Positions 16,560 to 23,798 of a stretch of 64,000 bases of DNA are shown piece by piece. The notes beneath the pieces are model-generated. The model did not search any database. It had not been told where the DNA came from and saw only the letters and a list, made by a program, of their open reading frames with translations. Source of the DNA: Porphyromonas endodontalis ATCC 35406 (GTDB lineage: Bacteria > Bacteroidota > Bacteroidia > Bacteroidales > Porphyromonadaceae); assembly GCF_000174815.1 (NCBI RefSeq), contig NZ_ACNN01000005.1:186001-250000 (forward strand). The letters are read 5' to 3'. The position numbers and the translations under genes are program-made. Each line of letters opens with the position of its first letter. The first letter of the stretch is position 1.

Positions 16560-17162
16560 ATGTTCCATTTTTTGCAAGCACTGCTTGTTGCTTTGGCTGT
16601 AGCCATAGATGCCGCTACCATTGCAGCCTGTGAAGGTATTAGCCGCGGGTGCAAACATTCTTGGGGCACACTTGCGACCATTGCATTACTTTTTGGAGTA
16701 CTGCAAGGTGGAGTTACCGCAATTGGCTATTGCGTGGGGGCAGAGACGATTGACCTTGTTGATGAATACGATCATTGGGTAGTGCTCATATTGCTGGTAG
16801 CCGTAGGGGGGCACATGATTTATGATGCCTTTGCTCGGGCTCGGTATGGACAGCAGATCAAGGGATATAAGGGAAGTGGATCCTCACTTACCCTGCGCTA
16901 CTTTTCTTATCTATTGATGATGGGTTTTGCCACGAGTATTGACGCCTTAGCACTGGGCTTTAGCTTCTCGTTCATGTCAATCCCCATCCATTTATATGCT
17001 CTTGTTATAGGCATTGTAACGGCCTTGGCCTCGGGGTTCGCCTTTTATGTGGGGTGCAAAATCCCTTTCAAATGGATCTCTTGGGCAGAATTGTTTGGAG
17101 GCTGGGTACTTATCGGTATTGGTGTAAAAGTGCTCATTGAGCATCTCCATTTGGGATATTAA
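16560..17162 (+). CDS. mntP: Manganese efflux pump of the MntP family
   Basis: This 200-residue protein has six predicted membrane helices in two inverted halves. Each half carries the MntP Asp motif: AVAIDAATIA (D17) and ATSIDALALGF (about residue 128). It exports Mn(II) across the inner membrane. The first motif deviates slightly from the common SIDAF, but the acidic residues are kept. The gene stands alone with a promoter and is followed by an inverted repeat. Confidence 0.88.
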   Translation: MFHFLQALLVALAVAIDAATIAACEGISRGCKHSWGTLATIALLFGVLQGGVTAIGYCVGAETIDLVDEYDHWVVLILLVAVGGHMIYDAFARARYGQQIKGYKGSGSSLTLRYFSYLLMMGFATSIDALALGFSFSFMSIPIHLYALVIGIVTALASGFAFYVGCKIPFKWISWAELFGGWVLIGIGVKVLIEHLHLGY

Positions 17163-17197
17163 AAAGCCTGTATTCGGGGCTGAGTCCTATTCGGAGC

Positions 17198-17267
17198 CAA
17201 AGCAAGCAAGGAATGTGGAATGGAGGACTTTGCCTCTTACACTATAAATTTTAGCCTTCTTGCTTTG
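17198..17267. repeat. Inverted repeat with 43-nt loop after mntP
   Basis: CAAAGCAAGCAAGG (17198-17211) pairs with CCTTCTTGCTTTG (17255-17267) over 13 bp with one bulged base. No T-tract follows, so it is not a standard terminator. Confidence 0.5.
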
Positions 17268-17353
17268 TAATGGCCGTGCTGAATTCTGATTATTTCCCTC
17301 TACTTCTTTTGAGAGATTTTAGGTAGAATAGTCTATTTGTAGAATATTATGTT

Positions 17354-17361
17354 TACCTTTG
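17354..17361 (+). promoter_or_regulatory. -7 box for the DUF4878 lipoprotein gene
   Basis: TACCTTTG with a TTTG at 17336-17339, 14 nt upstream (short spacing). The leader to the start is about 120 nt. Confidence 0.6.
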
Positions 17362-17490
17362 CGGGCAAGTATAAGTAAGAACACTGGAGCGGGTTCTTTT
17401 GATGCTTTAGAAGAGTACCGCAAAAAACAATAAGAAAAGGTGCCTTCGGAGAATCAGGAGAAAGCGTTCCGCAAAAAGAATGAACAAATT

Positions 17491-18006
17491 ATGAAGAAAT
17501 TTGCAACCTTATGCGCTGTTGCGCTCGCATCGCTCGTACTATTCTCTGCTTGCAGCAAGAGCGAAACACCTGAAGAAGTAGCTGTTAAGTTCGTGATGGA
17601 GCTTAACAATGAGAACTATGACGCTGCTAAGGCTCTCGCTAATGAGAATGGTGCTCAGATGGTAGATCTCATGAAAAGCATGAAGGACATGTCTTCTATG
17701 GAAGGCGAAGCTGCAACGGAAGATGAAGCCGTTGAAGGTACAGAAGCTGACACTGAAAATCCCGAAACTGTAGAAGGCACAGAAGCTCCCGAAGCTCCTG
17801 AAGCAGTAGCTCCTGCTCCTAAAAAAGAAGAAAAAGTAATGCTTACAGAAGCTGACCTCGAAGTTAAGAAGTCTGAAGTACGTGGCGACTCTGCTTTCGT
17901 ATGGGTTCTTAACAAGAAGGAAGCTGGTCAGGGCGAACTTCCCCTTGTACTCGTAAAAGAAGGTGGTAAGTGGAAAGTTGACAAAATCGACAAGGAAAAC
18001 AAGTAA
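17491..18006 (+). CDS. DUF4878-type lipoprotein with acidic low-complexity insert
   Basis: This 171-residue lipoprotein starts at ATG 17491; an upstream GTG in frame (17440) is unlikely because the signal peptide begins here. The lipobox is FSAC (C21). Residues 22-55 (TPEEVAVKFVMELNNENYDAA) and the C-terminal strand GKWKVDKIDKEN match the small NTF2-like DUF4878/DUF3828 fold. Between them, residues about 66-115 are a Glu/Ala/Pro/Thr-rich insert with VEGTEA twice. It should be membrane-anchored in the periplasm. Function unknown. Long inverted repeats flank the gene on both sides. Confidence 0.75.
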   Translation: MKKFATLCAVALASLVLFSACSKSETPEEVAVKFVMELNNENYDAAKALANENGAQMVDLMKSMKDMSSMEGEAATEDEAVEGTEADTENPETVEGTEAPEAPEAVAPAPKKEEKVMLTEADLEVKKSEVRGDSAFVWVLNKKEAGQGELPLVLVKEGGKWKVDKIDKENK

Positions 18007-18081
18007 TTCCACCAGTCCTCTAGAGGGGGTAGTTGTGCCCTATGGGGTTACACCCTGGCGCTTTGCCTTCCTCTGAATTAT

Positions 18082-18162
18082 AACCCCTACCACTCTAAGG
18101 TTTGGCTGCTACTCTTGTTCTTTGAGAGTTGAGTTTAGAAAGGTCTTAGAGTGATAGGGGTT
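18082..18162. repeat. Long inverted repeat between DUF4878 and YiiX-like genes
   Basis: AACCCCTACCACTCTAAG (18082-18099) and CTTAGAGTGATAGGGGTT (18145-18162) pair at 17 of 18 positions around a 45-nt loop, which itself holds a small ACTCT/AGAGT hairpin. It ends 17 nt before the next start codon. Confidence 0.8.
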
Positions 18163-18179
18163 CTTATATCCGGTACTAT

Positions 18180-18833
18180 ATGAACACCAATTATAGCACA
18201 AAGAGAGGTTGGGTGGGGATTCTGTCTCTTCTCCTTTTTGCCCTAGTGGGCTGCTCTCCTAGTGTATCTACCATCCAAGAGGAGGAGCCCGAAGAGAAAG
18301 CCAAGGAGCTCCCTCCTTTGGATTTGTTGCGTTCGGGAGACCTGATCTTGCGCTTAGGGCATGGTAGTAGCTCCGAGTATTTTCGTCAGCATGCCTCCCG
18401 TAATCAAGAGTTCAGCCACTGTGGTATTCTCTATCTCCATAGGGGAGAATGGTTTGTGCTACACGCTGAGTTGGCTTCTTTTAGAGGGATGGATGGTCCT
18501 GTAATAGAGCCGCTAGAGAGCTTTGTCGATCACTCGATTCGCTGGGCTATTTACAGAAATTCGCTGGATGAGGAGGAGCGACGTTCGTTTTGCAAAAACG
18601 CATTGCAGTGTGTTAAGCAGAAGATAACGTTCGATACAGCCTTCGATAGTACAGATCCATCTCGGCTTTATTGCTCGGAGTATGTAGCGTTTTGCTTTAA
18701 TAGAGTATTGCCTGCGGTAGATTGTATTAAGCCCACCTTTGAGATTGCAAATACGGGTAAGATGCTTTTTCTTTTGGATGACCTTGTTGCCGGTTTGCCC
18801 GAGATTGCTCGAGGAGAAGGAACACCGCAATAA
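18180..18833 (+). CDS. YiiX/YebB-like permuted NlpC/P60 cysteine hydrolase, lipoprotein
   Basis: This 217-residue protein has a lipoprotein signal peptide with lipobox LVGC (C25). The body has the circularly permuted papain-like motifs: LRSGDLILR, the His in FSHCGIL and the Cys in LYCSEYVAFC. In this order the His precedes the Cys, as in YiiX (DUF830). Family members hydrolyse amide or thioester bonds of peptidoglycan or lipids; the substrate here is unknown. It should act in the periplasm on a membrane. It follows the long inverted repeat and ends with a strong terminator. Confidence 0.82.
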   Translation: MNTNYSTKRGWVGILSLLLFALVGCSPSVSTIQEEEPEEKAKELPPLDLLRSGDLILRLGHGSSSEYFRQHASRNQEFSHCGILYLHRGEWFVLHAELASFRGMDGPVIEPLESFVDHSIRWAIYRNSLDEEERRSFCKNALQCVKQKITFDTAFDSTDPSRLYCSEYVAFCFNRVLPAVDCIKPTFEIANTGKMLFLLDDLVAGLPEIARGEGTPQ

Positions 18834-18841
18834 GAAAATAA

Positions 18842-18876
18842 CAGCCTAGAATCGCTCCGATTGTAGGCTGGTTTTT
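18842..18876 (+). terminator. Terminator of the YiiX-like gene
   Basis: CAGCCTA-G-AATCG / CGATT-G-TAGGCTG (18842-18870), 12 pairs with one G-G mismatch and a CTC loop, followed by GTTTTTC. Confidence 0.85.
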
Positions 18877-18943
18877 CAAAATTTCTTGCCCTGCATTTTT
18901 TATCTTCTTGCCCTATCCTTCAAAAAGTTTTGGGCAGGTTGGG
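18871..18943. repeat. AT-rich intergenic repeat tract, copy C
   Basis: GTTTTTCAAAATTTCTTGCCCT (18871-18892, given in part) matches 55241-55262 at 20 of 22 positions, and TTCTTGCCCTAT recurs at 18905-18916 and 55253-55264. The tract then reaches GGGCAG. It fills the first part of the 346-bp gap 18834-19179; the rest holds only the Fur-gene promoter. Confidence 0.5.
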
Positions 18944-19133
18944 AGGAAGGTTTAGGCCTGTATTGAGAAAAGGATAGGAGAGAGGCTGGAAAAGTAGTAG
19001 GGTTGGGTAGAAATAGAGGAGGGGGAGGGCCGATTTCCGGCTCATCCCCTTCCTTTTGTGTTTGGATCTGAGATTCTCCATTCGTGAGCTGACTTTGTCC
19101 GACTTTTTACCCTAAAGTCTCACCAAAAGGCTG

Positions 19134-19141
19134 TATATTTG
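19134..19141 (+). promoter_or_regulatory. -7 box for the Fur-family gene
   Basis: TATATTTG fits TAnnTTTG, 38 nt before the start codon. Confidence 0.6.
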
Positions 19142-19179
19142 CACCCTAGAGTTTGGTATGAGATACTCATACAAAGAGA

Positions 19180-19740
19180 ATGAAACGAGAGCTTAGTTTA
19201 GACGAACTACGTGCCATTATGCGTGAATACCTTGAGGCGCACGACCTCAAGGAGACCTATACGCGTAACATCGTTTTGGAGTATGTTTACCAACTAGAGA
19301 AACCTTTTGATGCCGATAGTGTCTACAAAAGATTGCGCGAAGCGGAAGGAAAGCAGATCAGCCGAAGCACCGTATATAGCGCTATTGATCTTTTATGCCG
19401 CTGCGGCATTCTCATTCATCTGACGCGTAATTTAGGAGCCAATTACATCTTGGCATGGCGTTGTAAGGGGTATGCTCTTGTGCTTTGTAGCGAGTGCGGC
19501 AAGCTCAATCTGTTCCGTCAGGAGAATCTCTCAAAGCAGATGCAGTATGTCAAGCCCCCCCGATTTTCGCCAACGCAAGCCGTAATGGTCGTTTTTGGCG
19601 AGTGCAAGGATTGTACCAATCGCAGTCTGGCCGATAGTACAGACGTGGCTCAACGCAAGGATAAGGATACAGCAAAAAAAGCAAGCCTGCGAAGAAATCG
19701 AAGGCGAACGATAATAAGAAATAAAATACCTATAGGGTAA
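19180..19740 (+). CDS. Fur-family transcriptional regulator with altered metal site
   Basis: This 186-residue protein has a Fur winged-helix domain (residues about 5-85, recognition helix around ISRSTVYSAIDLL) and a dimerisation part with both CxxC pairs for structural zinc (C103/C106 and C142/C145). The canonical His-rich HHDH sensing motif before the first CxxC is replaced by KGYALVL, so normal Fur iron sensing is unlikely. A Lys/Arg-rich tail (about 160-183) is extra. The Porphyromonas gingivalis Fur homologue, reported to bind haem (Har), is also atypical; equivalence is inferred. It has its own promoter and lies 13 bp before purA. Confidence 0.85.
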   Translation: MKRELSLDELRAIMREYLEAHDLKETYTRNIVLEYVYQLEKPFDADSVYKRLREAEGKQISRSTVYSAIDLLCRCGILIHLTRNLGANYILAWRCKGYALVLCSECGKLNLFRQENLSKQMQYVKPPRFSPTQAVMVVFGECKDCTNRSLADSTDVAQRKDKDTAKKASLRRNRRRTIIRNKIPIG

Positions 19741-19753
19741 ATACTGATACAGT

Positions 19754-21022
19754 ATGGGAAGAGTAGACGTCTTGTTAGGGCTCCAATGGGGAGACGAAGG
19801 TAAGGGAAAAATAGTGGATGTACTCACTCCACGCTATGATATGGTGGCACGCTTCCAAGGGGGACCCAATGCCGGTCACACCCTGGAGTTTGCAGGGGAG
19901 AAGTACGTACTTCGCTCGGTGCCTTCCGGTATCTTCCAAGGGGATAAAATCAACATCATTGGCAATGGGGTCGTACTAGATCCTGTGCTCTTCCGCGAAG
20001 AGGTGGAGAGTCTTTTCAATAGCGGTCATCCCCTCAAAGATCGTCTCGTGATTAGCCGTAAGGCACACCTTATACTCCCTACTCATCGTCTCTTGGATGC
20101 CGCTGGTGAAAAGGCATTGGGAGCCCAAAAGGTGGGGACTACAGGCAAGGGAATTGGCCCCACTTATACCGATAAGGTAAGCCGTCATGGCGTACGCGTT
20201 GGGGATATAGAGGGCGATTTTGAGGCTAATTACAAGCGAGCCAAAGAGCGTCACTTGGGCATGTTGCGCGGTATGGGTGTAGAGGTGCCCGACCTAACAC
20301 AGGCAGAAGCCGACTTCTTTGCTGCAGTAGAATACCTACGCCAGTTCCGCTTTGTGGATAGCGAGTTTGTGATAAACAATACATTGAAGTCCGGCAAAAA
20401 TATCTTGGCAGAGGGAGCACAAGGCTCTATGCTTGATATTGATTTCGGTTCCTATCCTTTCGTAACTTCTAGTAATACGATTTGTGCAGGGAGCTGTGTC
20501 GGATTAGGTGTTTCTCCTCGCGCCATAGGCGACGTTTATGGTATATTCAAGGCCTATTGCACACGAGTGGGTGCAGGTCCTTTCCCTACAGAATTGTTTG
20601 ACGAAGATGGCCGTCAGATGGCAGAGCGTGGGTATGAGTTTGGCGCCGTTACCGGGCGTCCTCGGCGCTGTGGCTGGATTGACCTTGTAGCTCTTCGCTA
20701 TACGATTATGCTCAATGGCGTGACCAAACTCATCATGATGAAGAGTGATGTGTTGGATACCTTTGCCACCATCAAAGCATGCCGCGCCTATCGTATCAAT
20801 GGCGTAGAAACGCGCGATTTCCCCTACTCAATAGAGCAGGAAATAGAGCCTATCTACGACGAAATACCGGGTTGGCAGTGTGACCTTACGGCCTTCGATC
20901 GTGAGGAGCAATTGCCTAAGGCTTTCCTCGATTATGTTGCTTACTTAGAGCGAGAATTAGAGGTGCCCATTGCTATTTTATCTGTAGGACCCGACAGAAA
21001 ACAAACTATCGTGCGAGGCTAA
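19754..21022 (+). CDS. purA: Adenylosuccinate synthetase
   Basis: This 422-residue cytoplasmic enzyme has the defining start LLGLQWGDEGKGKIVD (catalytic Asp and GTP loop), the GPNAGHT motif, IGPTYTDK and the GAVTGRPRRCGW stretch. It joins IMP and aspartate with GTP to make adenylosuccinate, the first step from IMP to AMP. Full length. Located 13 bp after the Fur-family gene and 18 bp before folC, it is probably cotranscribed with both. Confidence 0.97.
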   Translation: MGRVDVLLGLQWGDEGKGKIVDVLTPRYDMVARFQGGPNAGHTLEFAGEKYVLRSVPSGIFQGDKINIIGNGVVLDPVLFREEVESLFNSGHPLKDRLVISRKAHLILPTHRLLDAAGEKALGAQKVGTTGKGIGPTYTDKVSRHGVRVGDIEGDFEANYKRAKERHLGMLRGMGVEVPDLTQAEADFFAAVEYLRQFRFVDSEFVINNTLKSGKNILAEGAQGSMLDIDFGSYPFVTSSNTICAGSCVGLGVSPRAIGDVYGIFKAYCTRVGAGPFPTELFDEDGRQMAERGYEFGAVTGRPRRCGWIDLVALRYTIMLNGVTKLIMMKSDVLDTFATIKACRAYRINGVETRDFPYSIEQEIEPIYDEIPGWQCDLTAFDREEQLPKAFLDYVAYLERELEVPIAILSVGPDRKQTIVRG

Positions 21023-21040
21023 TAATCGCTAGCATCGTAC

Positions 21041-22366
21041 ATGACTTATCAGCAAACGATCGATTACCTTTTTGCTGCCACGCCCCAATTTGAGCAGCAA
21101 GGAGGGAGTGCTTACAAGCCCGGTCTAGAGCGAGTGTTGGCTATGGCGGAGGCTATCGGTAGCCCCCATCTTGGCACAGGTATTCGTTATATCCATGTGG
21201 CCGGTACCAATGGAAAGGGATCGACCTCTAGTACGTTGGCGGCTATTTTGTCGGCAGCCGGCTATCGGACGGGGCTTTTTACATCTCCTCATCTTGTGGA
21301 CTTTAGAGAGCGCATTCGTATTGATGGTATGCCTATTGAGGAGTGTGCCGTGGTGGATTTTGTAGAACGAACACGCCCCCTTATTGAGCGATTCTCTCCC
21401 TCCTTTTTCGAGCTAACAACCTTGATGGCTCTGCATCACTTTGCAGCAAAAAAAGTGGATGTTGCCATTATAGAGGTAGGTATGGGAGGCCGACTCGATA
21501 GTACCAATATCATTACTCCGGAGCTCTCCATCGTTACCAATATCAGCCTCGATCATACTCAGTTCTTGGGCTCTACACTAGAGGAAATTGCGGGAGAAAA
21601 GGCGGGGATTTTCAAGCCCAACGTCCCTGCACTTGTGGGGGAGGCGAGTGCGTCTCTTCGCCCCGTCTTTCGGGCAAAGGCTGAGCTGTTAGATGCACCT
21701 CTTTACTTTGCAGAGGATAGCGATGTGTTGCAGGATGCCGAGCCCGATAGGGGAGGATGGTTGCTTCATACTCGTGATTATGGCACCCTTTGGGGCGAGT
21801 TGGGAGGAGCGGCTCAGCGGCTCAATGCTCGCACCATCTTGGCTGCTCTCAGCATCCTTGCTCGTCAATCTTTTCAAATCCCTAGGGTGGCTGTGGAGGA
21901 GGGCTTTGCGCATGTCGTGGAGCGTTCGCACCTCTTAGGACGATGGCAAAAGGTGGCTTCTCAGCCCGATACCTATTGCGATACAGGGCACAACGAGGCC
22001 GGTATTTGTCTTGTGGTGGAGCAGCTAAAACAAGAGCAGTACCAAGCGTTACATATCGTCTTTGGTATGGTGGCGGATAAGGATTGGCATTCGGTGCTTC
22101 GCCTGCTCCCCACGTCTGCTCATTACTACTTCGTACAACCAACGAGCGATCGGGCTTTGTCTTCCGAAGAGCTGGCTCAGGAGGCTCGTTCCATAGGTCT
22201 AGAGGGCTCTGTATTTCCCTCCATAGAAGAGGGGTGTTTGGCTGCCCAAAAAGAGGCTCTTCCCCAAGACCTTATATACATAGGGGGCAGTAACTATGTC
22301 GTTGCTGAGGCGCTCAAAAAGTGCTATCCCCACACATTAGAATCCGTATTCAATACTAATTATTAA
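21041..22366 (+). CDS. folC: Bifunctional folylpolyglutamate/dihydrofolate synthase
   Basis: This 441-residue protein has the Mur-ligase-like ATP loop VAGTNGKGSTSS (residues 53-64) and the folate loop TGLFTSPHLVDFRERI. EVGMGGRLDSTN follows, and the C-terminal domain has DTGHNEAG (His-Asn in place of the common DGAHN). It adds glutamate to dihydropteroate and folates. Length is normal. Between purA (18 bp) and an MFS transporter (11 bp) in one run. Confidence 0.93.
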   Translation: MTYQQTIDYLFAATPQFEQQGGSAYKPGLERVLAMAEAIGSPHLGTGIRYIHVAGTNGKGSTSSTLAAILSAAGYRTGLFTSPHLVDFRERIRIDGMPIEECAVVDFVERTRPLIERFSPSFFELTTLMALHHFAAKKVDVAIIEVGMGGRLDSTNIITPELSIVTNISLDHTQFLGSTLEEIAGEKAGIFKPNVPALVGEASASLRPVFRAKAELLDAPLYFAEDSDVLQDAEPDRGGWLLHTRDYGTLWGELGGAAQRLNARTILAALSILARQSFQIPRVAVEEGFAHVVERSHLLGRWQKVASQPDTYCDTGHNEAGICLVVEQLKQEQYQALHIVFGMVADKDWHSVLRLLPTSAHYYFVQPTSDRALSSEELAQEARSIGLEGSVFPSIEEGCLAAQKEALPQDLIYIGGSNYVVAEALKKCYPHTLESVFNTNY

Positions 22367-22377
22367 TACTCATACTT

Positions 22378-23760
22378 ATGACTCAAGCAATTCAACAGTC
22401 GCTTCGTGACAAGGCGTGGGCAAGGTGGACGGTGCTTATCCTCATCGCCCTGACCATGTTCTTCGCCTACATGTTTGTAGATGTACTATCTCCTCTCAAG
22501 TCCATGCTGGAGAAAACAGCAGAAGAAGGGGGGCTTGGATGGTCGTCTACCGTATTCGGGACTTACGGCTCTAGTGAGTTCTTCCTCAATGTCTTCTTCT
22601 TTTTCCTCATCTTTGCCGGGATTATTTTGGACAAAATGGGGGTACGATTTACGGCTGTATTGTCGGGAGCTTTGATGGTTCTTGGTGCTCTTATTAAAGT
22701 TTATGCGTTGAGTACCACATTCAACAATGGCGGATTTGGATTTGAGTTGTTCAATTCATTCATGCCTTCGATGCCCCCTTCGGCTAAGCTCGCTTGCGTT
22801 GGCTTTATGATCTTTGGCTGCGGCTGCGAGATGGGTGGTGTGACGGTATCTCGTGCCATCGTTAAGTGGTTTGAGGGTAAAGAAATGGCTCTTGCAATGG
22901 GCTTGGAGATGGCTGTTGCCCGCCTCGGTGTCTTCGCAGTATTCCGTATGTCCGCGCCCATCGCTGAGCATTTTGGTAGCGTACAAGCTCCTGTAATCCT
23001 CTGCCTTATCCTCCTCTCTATTGGGTTGCTTTTCTATCTTATCTATGGTATTTTCGATGCCCGTTTGGATAAGACTTTGGGTAATGTTGCTAGCGCAGAA
23101 GAGGAAGAACCTTTCCGTTTCAAAGACTTGACAAAGGTTTTTGGGAGTGGTATCTTCTGGGTTGTTGCCCTTCTTTGCGTGCTCTACTATTCTGCCATAT
23201 TCCCCTTCCAAAAGTATGCCACCAACATGCTGGAGACAAACCTTGGGCTCTCTGCTGAGACGGCTTCTGCCATCTTTAGTTACTTCCCCATTGGGGCTAT
23301 GATCATTACTCCATTCCTTGGAGCTTTCCTCGATTTCAAGGGTAAAGGTGCTACCATGCTTATGCTTGGCTCTGTGTTGATGATTGTATGCCATACAATT
23401 TTTGCTCTTTATCCATTTGTAGCAGGAGATACCACCTCTACCATTATTGCCTATTCGGCTATTGTCTTGTTGGGTATCTCTTTCTCTCTTGTTCCTGCAG
23501 CTCTCTGGCCCTCTATGCCTAAGCTTATCGATGGCAAGGTACTAGGATCGGCTTATTCGGCAACCTTCTGGATCCAAAACGTAGGGCTCATGGTTGTACC
23601 CATCGTAATTGGTAAGGTACTAGACCAGACAGGGACTTACCGCTTGCCCATGCTTATTTTCGCTTCATTTGGTGTAGCAGCTCTTCTCTTGAGCTTGTAC
23701 CTTAAAGCTATAGATAAGAAGAAGGGTTATGGACTCGAATTGCCCAACAAAAAGAAATAA
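22378..23760 (+). CDS. MFS transporter
   Basis: This 460-residue inner-membrane protein has about 12 predicted helices. Between helices 2 and 3 is the MFS signature-like GIILDKMGVRFT, and a repeat of it appears in the second half (GAFLDFKGKGAT). The pattern with SPLKSMLE near the start and a cytoplasmic loop at about 220-245 resembles the uncharacterised MFS branch near nitrate/oxalate-type porters. The substrate is not evident. It directly follows folC by 11 bp. Confidence 0.82.
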   Translation: MTQAIQQSLRDKAWARWTVLILIALTMFFAYMFVDVLSPLKSMLEKTAEEGGLGWSSTVFGTYGSSEFFLNVFFFFLIFAGIILDKMGVRFTAVLSGALMVLGALIKVYALSTTFNNGGFGFELFNSFMPSMPPSAKLACVGFMIFGCGCEMGGVTVSRAIVKWFEGKEMALAMGLEMAVARLGVFAVFRMSAPIAEHFGSVQAPVILCLILLSIGLLFYLIYGIFDARLDKTLGNVASAEEEEPFRFKDLTKVFGSGIFWVVALLCVLYYSAIFPFQKYATNMLETNLGLSAETASAIFSYFPIGAMIITPFLGAFLDFKGKGATMLMLGSVLMIVCHTIFALYPFVAGDTTSTIIAYSAIVLLGISFSLVPAALWPSMPKLIDGKVLGSAYSATFWIQNVGLMVVPIVIGKVLDQTGTYRLPMLIFASFGVAALLLSLYLKAIDKKKGYGLELPNKKK

Positions 23761-23798
23761 TAAACGTTTGAATCAGAACTTGTAATACCCTTGTGGCT

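Larger units (their letters stand above)
17163..17490 (+). other. 328-bp gap between mntP and the DUF4878 lipoprotein gene
   Basis: The gap holds an inverted repeat (17198-17267) and the promoter of the next gene (17354-17361) with an approximately 120-nt leader. No additional gene is visible. Confidence 0.6.

Noticed and set aside
16440-16560. yybP-ykoY manganese riboswitch before mntP
   Set aside because: The -7 box is only 37 nt before the start, leaving no room for the aptamer, and no matching sequence is seen.
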